Shown here: positions 52,782-61,400 of the stretch, in pieces
How the letters are laid out: each line of letters opens with the position of its first letter
Position numbering within the stretch: position 1 is the stretch's first letter
DNA from: Propionicimonas sp.
Lineage (GTDB): Bacteria; Actinomycetota; Actinomycetes; Propionibacteriales; Propionibacteriaceae
NCBI GenBank assembly: GCA_013791955.1
Contig: VMSW01000007.1
Span: 62,001 to 126,000, forward strand
Length of the DNA stretch: 64,000 bases
Direction: 5' to 3'
The notes under the pieces: model-generated
Told to the model about the DNA's origin: nothing
The model's input: the letters and a program-made list of their open reading frames with translations, nothing else
Databases searched by the model: none
Position numbers and translations under genes: made by a program

Positions 52782-53566
52782 CGCCGCCGACCGACGAAGT
52801 GATCCATAGTGTGGTTGATGCCGACCAGATCGAGCAGGACGTCGAAGGCCACCGGCGGCAGAATGCGCAGCGGTGGCACCACCCGCACCATTGGCGGCAG
52901 CACGAGCTGTTGGCGGCCGGCTTCAATCGCGTTGAGTACCTTGGTGGCCACCTTGGACGTTTCCAGAATGGGCAACAGCAGCGGGAACCGGGTGCGCACC
53001 CCTTCAAACATGCCGGTGTTGATGTAGTACGGCGCCACGACCAGCGTGCGCACCCGGCTGCCGAAGGAGCGCAACTCAGCGCGCAGGCTCTCGGTGAAGC
53101 CGACCGCCCCCCACTTGCTGGCCGAATAGTCGGTCTGTTTGGCCACGCCCACCAGGCCCGCCGCGCTGGCGATGGTGACGATGGCGCCCCGGTCGCGCGC
53201 GAGCATGCCGGGTAGCACGGCCCGAGTGGTCCAGTAGCCGGCCAGGGTGTTCACCTCGAAGGTGCGCCGAATCTGGGCCTCGGTGGCCTCCAGCAGGTAC
53301 TTGCCGGTGACCACCCCGGCGTTGTTGATTAACACATCGACGTCCAGCCCGGACGCAGCCGCGGCGACGGCGTCAGCGTCGGTGACGTCCACCTTCGCCC
53401 AACTGCCACCAACCTGGTTGGCGGTGGTTTCGGCGGCGTCGCCGTCCAGATCCCAGACGATCACTTCGGCACCGCGCGCCGCGGCTTGGACGGCTAGCTC
53501 GCGGCCGAGACCGCTGCCAGCGCCGGTGATCAGCACGGTCGATCCGGTCAGGTTCAGCCCGTTCAT
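52778..53566 (-). CDS. Short-chain dehydrogenase/reductase
   Basis: A 262-residue classical SDR. The nucleotide loop is TGAGSGLGRE (residues 14-23), the acidic WDLDGDA suggests NAD rather than NADP, NNAG is at about 81-84, catalytic Ser in TIASAAG and YSASK supply the active site. The C-terminal 70 residues are hydrophobic, ending near a possible membrane-associated helix (LRILPPVAFDVLLDLVGINH), as in SDRs acting on lipid-like substrates. Both ends overlap neighbours by four bases, so it is translated with the aldehyde dehydrogenase. Confidence 0.9.
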   Translation of the reverse strand: MNGLNLTGSTVLITGAGSGLGRELAVQAAARGAEVIVWDLDGDAAETTANQVGGSWAKVDVTDADAVAAAASGLDVDVLINNAGVVTGKYLLEATEAQIRRTFEVNTLAGYWTTRAVLPGMLARDRGAIVTIASAAGLVGVAKQTDYSASKWGAVGFTESLRAELRSFGSRVRTLVVAPYYINTGMFEGVRTRFPLLLPILETSKVATKVLNAIEAGRQQLVLPPMVRVVPPLRILPPVAFDVLLDLVGINHTMDHFVGRRR

Positions 53567-55053
53567 GGCAGTACTCGATTCAGCACCCGGATCCCCATCG
53601 TCAGCACCTTCGCGAAAGTTTCATTGCTCACCCCAGGTGGCGGGGCGATCGGTAGCAGGCGTTGCTCGGCGACCGTTTGCGCCTCGGTGTATTTCAGTAG
53701 TCCCTGGCTGCCGTGCCGTCGGCCGACTCCCGATTCGCCCATCCCACCCATCGGGGCGGCATGTGAGCCGAACGCGGGGGCGTAGCCGTCGTTGATGTTC
53801 ACCATGCCGGTGCGCAGCCGTCCGGCCACTGATCGGCCCAGATGTGCCGACCAGATGCTGGCGTTCAGTCCGTAGCGGGAGTCATTGGCCGCCTCGACCG
53901 CGTCATCAATCGAATCGACGCGATACACCGACAGCACTGGGCCGAAGGTCTCCTCGCGGCAGACCTCCATCTCGGCGGTCACCCCGGTTAGCACGGTGGG
54001 TTCGTAGCAGTAGGGCCCCAGATCAGGACGGGCCCGACCGCCAGCCAGCACGGTGGCTCCCAGGGCCCGGGCATCTTGGACGTGGTCGGTCACGGTGGCC
54101 AGCTGTTTGGCCGAAGACAGCGAGCCAACCTCAAACTCCCAGGAGTGGCCAACCCCAACCCGCAAACTGGCGGTGGCCGCCAGTAACTTGTCAATGAACT
54201 CGTTGTAGACGCTGCGATGCACGTAGGCCCGCTCGATGCTGATGCAGAGCTGGCCGGTGTTGGCGAAGGCGGCCCGGGCAGTGCCGATGGCGGCGGCGTC
54301 GAGGTCGGCATCGGGCAGCACCAGCAGGGGATTCTTGCCGCCCAGTTCGGCCGAGAAGCCCATCAATCGCTCGGCGCAGGCTCCTGCCAGGGTTCGTCCG
54401 GTGGCGGTGGAGCCGGTGAACATCAGATAGTCGGTCTCGGCCACCAGCACCGGTCCGAGTTCGGTGCCCGCACCAGGAAGCACGATGAACAGGTCTTCGG
54501 GCAGCCCGGCGGCGGCGAACAACTCAGCCAACAACAAGGCGGTATGTGGGGTTTGGGAGTCCGGCTTTAGCACCACCGCATTCCCGGCCAGCAGGGCCTG
54601 GGCGGCGTCGGTGGCTGGCAGGGTGAAGGGGTAGTTCCAGGGCGTGATGATGCCGACCACTCCCACCGGACGGTGATGTTCGACCGTGCGGGTGAGCACC
54701 GGGATCGCCCCAGCGCGGCGGGCTGGGCGCAACAGGGCCGGGGCGGCGTTGGCAAAGACCCGCAGCCCCCGGGCGGTGTCCATCACCTCCTCGAAGGCGC
54801 TGAGCCGGGCCTTGCCACTCTCGTCCTGAATGACATCGAGGATGCGATCGGCATTGCTGAGGGTCAGGCTGGCCACGGTGGCGATGATGCGGGACCGTTC
54901 CCGCACTGGTACTTCGGCCCAGCGGGCCTGCGCCCGGCGGGCCCTGGCGATGGCGGCTCTCGTGGTGGGCGCATCGGTGGCTTCCAGCTCGCCGTAGACG
55001 CTGCCGTCGAAGGGCCGATGGACCGTGATTCGCCTAGCGGTTGCCGTCTGCAT
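53563..55053 (-). CDS. Aldehyde dehydrogenase, succinate-semialdehyde type
   Basis: A 496-residue NAD(P)-dependent dehydrogenase. GIITPWNYPFTLPATDAAQA shows the Asn-Tyr of the oxyanion site, KPDSQTPHTALLLAELFAAA the cofactor site, GFSAELGGKNPLLVLPDADL the general-base Glu, and NTGQLCISIERAYVH the catalytic Cys. EETFGPVLSVYRV and PMGGMGESGVGRRHG complete it. Close to the GabD2 group by pattern, so succinate semialdehyde is a guess. ATG 55053 is chosen; the frame continues to 55146 without conserved sequence. First gene of the operon that ends with the sugar kinase. Confidence 0.9.
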   Translation of the reverse strand: MQTATARRITVHRPFDGSVYGELEATDAPTTRAAIARARRAQARWAEVPVRERSRIIATVASLTLSNADRILDVIQDESGKARLSAFEEVMDTARGLRVFANAAPALLRPARRAGAIPVLTRTVEHHRPVGVVGIITPWNYPFTLPATDAAQALLAGNAVVLKPDSQTPHTALLLAELFAAAGLPEDLFIVLPGAGTELGPVLVAETDYLMFTGSTATGRTLAGACAERLMGFSAELGGKNPLLVLPDADLDAAAIGTARAAFANTGQLCISIERAYVHRSVYNEFIDKLLAATASLRVGVGHSWEFEVGSLSSAKQLATVTDHVQDARALGATVLAGGRARPDLGPYCYEPTVLTGVTAEMEVCREETFGPVLSVYRVDSIDDAVEAANDSRYGLNASIWSAHLGRSVAGRLRTGMVNINDGYAPAFGSHAAPMGGMGESGVGRRHGSQGLLKYTEAQTVAEQRLLPIAPPPGVSNETFAKVLTMGIRVLNRVLP

Positions 55054-55160
55054 AGCAGCTGTCCCTTCAGTGGGTTGACTCAGCGTAGTGGGAATTTGGC
55101 GGGCTTTGGGTAGCTGTGGGGAACCTGTGTCACACCTGAGGATCACTATCTGAACAGGCT

Positions 55161-55233
55161 GTCCCCATTCAGGGTGACATTGGGGTTAATGTCACCCGCG
55201 TGATGCATTAATCAGTCCCCATAAAGGGTGACA
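55161..55233. repeat. Three alternating 18-19-mers upstream of the LRR gene
   Basis: GTCCCCATTCAGGGTGACA (55161-55179) and GTCCCCATAAAGGGTGACA (55215-55233) are direct repeats with two differences. Between them, 55180-55197 reads TTGGGGTTAATGTCACCC, which in reverse complement resembles the others, so orientation alternates forward-reverse-forward. The first two also form an inverted repeat GTGACAT/ATGTCAC. Either a small REP-type element or a cluster of regulator sites. Confidence 0.7.
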
Positions 55234-55402
55234 ATAGTCGAGTTTTCGGACCCAGCCTGAGGGCGGGAGTGTGGTTAAAGACCTAGTCAGACACAACTCG
55301 GGAGGTTTTCCTTAGGGTTTTTAACCGTACGTACATTTTACCGGTACCATCTCTTTGGGATTCTTGGCGATGTGGCGTCGCTGACCCAGTAAAGGGAACG
55401 AA
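55234..55402 (+). promoter_or_regulatory. Upstream region of the LRR protein gene
   Basis: Together with the repeats this completes the 349-base gap 55054-55402. It is less GC-rich than its surroundings and contains adjacent palindromes GTACGTAC (55327-55334) and TACCGGTA (55339-55346), with TACATT (55333-55338) as a weak -10 candidate. AAAGGGAACGAA gives a ribosome site 7 bases before the ATG. The promoter cannot be fixed by eye. Confidence 0.35.
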
Positions 55403-58400
55403 ATGAACCGCAGTTCGGCACTTTCCAAGCTTGTTCGTGGCAGCGCAGCCATGCTGGTCTCGCTCGCTCTCGGCTTCGGCTACCTCACCGTTGAGGCACT
55501 GCCAGCCCGGGCCGAGGGGACGGTGACTATCAACGACGCTGGCTTTGCTGCCTGCCTCGCCGATGCGCTCTCGACCACCGGCTCAACCTTCGAAGTAGTG
55601 GCGCTCAACGCGCTCACCGGTCTGAACTGCGACAGCCGCGGCATCACCGATCTGGCTGGCGCCGAGTACCTCGTCGGTGCGACCTCGCTCAGCTTCGCCA
55701 GCAACGCGATTAGCAGCGTCGCGCCCTTGGGGGCGCTGGAGAGCCTGGAGAGCCTCGACATCTCCGGCAACCATGTCGTTGACTTGCAGCCGCTGGCGGG
55801 GGCCTGGAGCCTGTTGACGCTGAATGCCCATACCCAGACTGCTGAGTGGGCCATAGCGCGTAATGTCGCCACCATCGTGCCGGTGCGGCTGCCATACGGT
55901 GAGCAGCCGAGCACCATGACTTCGGACAATTCCAACCTGACCATCGATGCCTTCGGCGGTGCGCTGGCCACAGTGGCGGGCCAATACACCATCACCTTCG
56001 GTGGCAACGAGTACGGCATCGGTTGGGATTTTGACGGGGTGCTCACCACCAAGGTGGTCTACCCAGCGGTGGACGTCCCCGACGCCAACTTCGCCGCCTG
56101 CCTGGCCGATGAGCTCGGCCTCTTGCCGGGCTCAAAATTCTCCGTCCCGATGTTGGGAGCCATCACCACCCTGAACTGCGACGGCCGCGGCATCAGCGAT
56201 TTGACTGGCGCCTATGCGCTCTCCGGTGCCACCTCGCTGAGCTTCGCCAATAACAACATCTACAGCGTCGAGCCGCTCAACACCGGCAACTTCGAAACGG
56301 TCACCCTCAACATCTCGGGCAACCACATCAGTGACCTGTCGCCGCTGAACCTCGAGTTCGCCGCGGGCCTCACTGCCACCAACCAAACGGTGAGCTGGAC
56401 GATCGCCCCGAATGTCGCTACCGCCATCCCGCTGAAGTGGTATGACGGCCAGCTGCCGACGACGCTGACCAGCGATTCGGCGAACCTGACCATCGATGCC
56501 GGTCTGGCCACTGGGGTGAGCGTTGGCAGCTATTCGATCACCTTCAGCGTCGACCAGTACGGCCGCAACTTCGCTGGAGTGCTGACCACTACCGTCGATG
56601 CAGGCGACGTGACTGTGCCGGACGAGGGGCTGGCAGCTTGCCTGCGGGAGCGACTCAGTGTGAGCGGAAGTGTGTTCGGCAGCATCGAGCTGGCCGGCAT
56701 CACGGGCACGTTGAACTGCTCTGAGCGAGCCATCAGCGACCTGACTGGCGCCGAGGCCCTCACCGGGGTGACCACTTTGAATCTGGCCAGCAACTCGCTG
56801 GAAGCCGCCGATCTCACCTCGATCGGTAGCTTGACCGGCCTGACAACCCTGAATCTGGCCACCAACCAACTCACCGGAGTGGCCGCCCTTGCTGGCAACA
56901 CCGGTCTGACCAGCCTGAATGTCTCGGCAAACAAGATCACCGATGTCAGCCCGCTCGCCGCGCTGAGCCTGACCACCCTGGACGCCACCGCGCAGAGCCT
57001 GAGTCAGACTGTCGAGGCCGCCACCGCGGCCGACCTGACCATCAAGAACCTCGCGGGGGAGCTGCCTACCTTCACTTTGCCGGGCGGGGTGACCATCGAT
57101 GCCGGTCAGGTGACCGCAGCCGCTGGCATCTACGAGATTCCCTTCACCTCAGGTGCTGGCCAAGTGGTCTACTCCGGCACCTTCACCTTGTCTTCGCACC
57201 TTGAAGTCTCGTTCCTCGATTCGGCGTTCTCAGCCTGTGTGGCCACCAGCCTGAACAAGCCAGCTTCGACCGCCACTTTCAGTAACCTCGACCTGGCCGG
57301 TGTCACCAGCGTTGGGTGCGCTAAACAGCTAGTCCGTTACCTCGACGGCGCTGAGTACCTGACCGGCCTGGTCCACCTGGACGTGAGCGGCAATACGATC
57401 TCCGATGTCACCCCGCTGGCTGGGCTCAAGTGGATTTACGGTCTCGACCTGAGCGACAACGCGATCAGCGACGTGTCGCCGCTGGCCGCCTCCACCGCCC
57501 CGATCCAGCTGCTCAACCTCGGCGGCAATCAGATTTCGAGCATTTCAGCGCTCTCCGGGTTTACCGGCCTGACCACTCTGGACGTTTCGGACAACAAACT
57601 GGCCAGCCTGACCGGCACTAGCGGGATGACCCAGTTGCTCACGCTGCGAGCCTCCAACAACGAACTAACCAGCTTGCCGTCGCTGCCAGCGACCTTTACC
57701 CGGCTGCGCAGCATTGAGGTTGCCGACAACCAGCTCACCAGCCTGGCGCCGCTGGCGTCGCTGCCCACCAACAAGCTGAAGACCCTTGACGTCTCGGGCA
57801 ACCAGATCAGCTCCATCTCGACCCTGTCGCGGTTTACCGTCCTGAACACCGTCTTGGCGGCCCGCAACAAGATCAGTGATCTGACTCCGCTGACCGGGCG
57901 CAACTCGCTATTGAGTCTGGACTTCTCCGACAACAAGGTCTCGAGTTTGAACGGGTTGGCCAGCCATACCCTGCTGATGACTCTGAAGTTGTCTGGAAAC
58001 CAGATCACCGACGTCAGCGATCTGGCGACGTTGCCGATGCTGGCTGAGTTGCAGATCTACGACAACCAGATCGCCGACCTCAGCCCGGTATCCGGTCTGG
58101 CGAGTCTCACCTATCTCAACGCCCGAGGCCAGGAGTTGAACCTGGCCGTGATCCCGCAGGTCGCAACTGAGTTGCCGATGAAGGATCACACCGGCGCTGC
58201 GCCGACCCTGGGTGAGCTCCCGGCTGGTGTCACGGTGGCCACCAATCAGGTGACCGCAGCCGCCGAGGGTAGCTACGACCTCAGTTTCGTTTCCGGCGAC
58301 TATGCCACCACCAACATCGAGTACTCCGGCACACTGAAAGTGACTGCCACCTACAACACCTTCACCGCAGCACCTACCCCAACGATCACCGGGACGGCCA

Positions 58401-61400
58401 AGGTCGATTCCACGCTGACCGCGCACCCGGGCACCTGGACGCCGACCCCGACGCTGGCCTACCAGTGGCAGGCCGACGGCGCGGACATCTCCGGTGCTGC
58501 TGAGGCGTCCTACCAGCTCACGGCCAACGAGGTTGGCAAGGCCATCACCGTGGTGGTCACTGGCTCCAAAGACACCTACGCCACGATCGTCCGCACGTCC
58601 GTGGCTACTGAAGCCGTAGCCCAGGGCACCTTCACCGCTCCAGACAAGATCACCGTCACCGGCCGATACACCGCTGGCGAGACCTTGACCGCCTCGGGCG
58701 CCTGGACGCCAACTCCGGACACGGTCAGCTACCAGTGGCTCCGCGATGGCGTGGCGATCGAGAACGAGACCAACTCGACCTACCTGCTCACCGACACCGA
58801 CATCGGCCTGCCCATCTCGGTGCAGGTGAGCGTGACCAAGGCCGGCTACCCGAACGATTCGTTGACCTCGGCGGCAAAGGTTGTGGCCGAGGGTGTCACG
58901 ATCCCCGATGTCGGCCTGTACAGCTGCCTGTCCGAGGCGGTTGGCAGCTATCCGGTGGTCTTCCGGAGCCAGGACCTGGCGGCCCTCACCAGCCTGGATT
59001 GCTCCTACCGCAACATCAGCGATCTGACCGGGCTGGACGCCCTGACCGGGCTGACCTCGCTGAATCTGGGTCACAACTCGTTGGTCAATCTCGCTCCGCT
59101 GGGAACGCTCACCGGTTTGACCTCGTTGGATCTGGAATCGAACAGCCTGGCCAACCTGGCTGAACTGAGCACCCTGACTGGGCTGACCAGCCTGGATGCG
59201 TCTAACAATGTGATCACCGACATCTCCGGGTTGAGTGCACTCGCCGATCTGACCACCTTGGATCTTGGCGACAACCGCATCACCACGATCACCGCTCTGA
59301 GCGGGATGACCGAGCTGACGCTGCTGACGCTGTCCAACAACTGGATCGCCGACCTAACTCCACTGGCGGGGCTCACGGGGCTGACCTACAGCGCCACCGG
59401 GCAAATCATCGATGTCAACGTGGAAAGCGCCACCGCGACCCCGCTGGGCATCAAGTACATCGACGGTGCGCTGCCCGACTTCGTGCTGCCGACCGGGGTG
59501 ACCATCGAGAATGGCGACGTGACTGCCGCGGCCGGTCTGTACAGCATCACCTTCGTGAACGCCCCGGCCAGTGAAGGCGCCGCAGCGATCTTCTCCGGCA
59601 CGGTCTCCCTGAATGCCCACGTCGATGTGGCGATTCCGGACAGCGGTTTTGCCGCCTGCCTTGCCGACCAGTTGGATCTGCCCGCCGGGACCAGCACTTT
59701 CAGCAACATTGATCTGGCTGGGATCAGCGACCTGAGTTGTGCCCGTCGGATGATCACTTCGATCGAAGGCGCGCAGTACCTGACCGGTGCGGTGCTGCTG
59801 GACTTCTCCCGCAACGCAATCGCCGATATCACCCCGTTGACCGACCTCTCGCAAGTTGTCAGCCTCGACCTGAGTGACAACAACTTCGCCTCGCTGGCCC
59901 CGCTGAGTGGGCATGTCAACCTGCAAAATCTGTACGCGAACGGCAACGTCATCTCCGACCTGTCGCCGTTGGCTGCCCTTGCCTCGTTGAAGAAGCTCAA
60001 CGTCAGTGACAATCAGTTGCACAGCCTTGAGGGGCTGGAAGGGCTCACCAATATCCTTGAGGTGCAGGCCGCCAGTAACCAGCTGACCACTCTGGCCCCG
60101 TTAGCCACCCAGGCTCGCTTGACCACCATCGATGTCTCTGACAATCAGCTGACCAGCATCGACGCGCTCTCCACCTCGCCAGCGACGACCAGGCTGAAGT
60201 CGCTGGACATCTCGGGCAACCTGATCACCTCAATCAGCGCCGTCTCGCGGTTCACCAAGCTGGCGACTCTGCGTGCCCACAACAACAAGATCAGTGATCT
60301 GACGCCGTTGGCCGGGCTCAGCCAGTTGCTCGAGGTCGACTTCACCAGCAATCAGCTCTCCAGCCTGACCGGGCTGTCTGGCCACTCCTGGCTGCTCATC
60401 GCGCGGCTATCGGACAACCAGATCACCGGCGTGAGCGCTCTGTCCGGTTCGACCTCGTTGGTCTTCCTTGAGGCCTACAACAACCAGATCGCCGACCTCA
60501 GCCCGCTGGCTGGCCTGTCGTTCAACACTTTGAACGTCCGCGGTCAGGTCGTGCCGATGGCCGCAGTGCCGCAGGTGGCCACCGCGTTGCCGCTCAAGGA
60601 CTCCTCTAGTGCGGTGCCTTCGCTGGGCTCGCTGCCCGCCGGAGTGAGTGTGGCCGCCGACGAACTGACCGCCGATGCTGAGGGCGTCTATGACGTCACC
60701 TTCAGCTCCGGTGATTTCGCCACCACGTACCTGGAGTTCTCCGGGACGTTGAAGGTGACTGCCGCCTACAACACGTTCACCGCGGCGCCGACCCCGACGA
60801 TCACCGGGACGGCGAAGGTCGACTCGACCCTGACCGCGAACGTGGGCACGTGGGCGCCTGAGCCGGCCTTCGCCTACCAATGGCAGGCCGACGGCACCGA
60901 CATTTCTGGTGCGACGGCGCAGACCTACCAGCTGACGGCCAACGAGGCGAGCAAGTCGATTTCGGTAGTCGTCACCGCCACGTTGGACACCTATGCGGCG
61001 ACCGTGCGCCCCTCGGCCGCCACTCAACCGGTGGCCTTGGCCACCTTCACCGCGCCGGCCGAGATCGCTGTCTCTGGTGCCTTCAAGGTGGGCGGGACGT
61101 TGACCGCCGCCGCTGGCACCTGGACGCCGACGGCTACGACCACTGCCTACCAGTGGCTACGGGCCGGGGTGGCCATTGATGGCGCCACCGATGCCACCTA
61201 CACCCTCACCACTGCTGACCTAGATCAGGCAGTCTCGGTGCAGGTGAGTGTGGCCAAGGATGGCTACCTGTCTGCCTCGCTGCACTCGTCGGCCACCGTG
61301 GTCGGCCTGGGCACGATGGTGGGCGACAAGCCGGTCATCGTCGTAGACGGTGGCGGCCAGATCGCGATTGGCAAGACCCTGAATGTGGGCACCGGCTACT

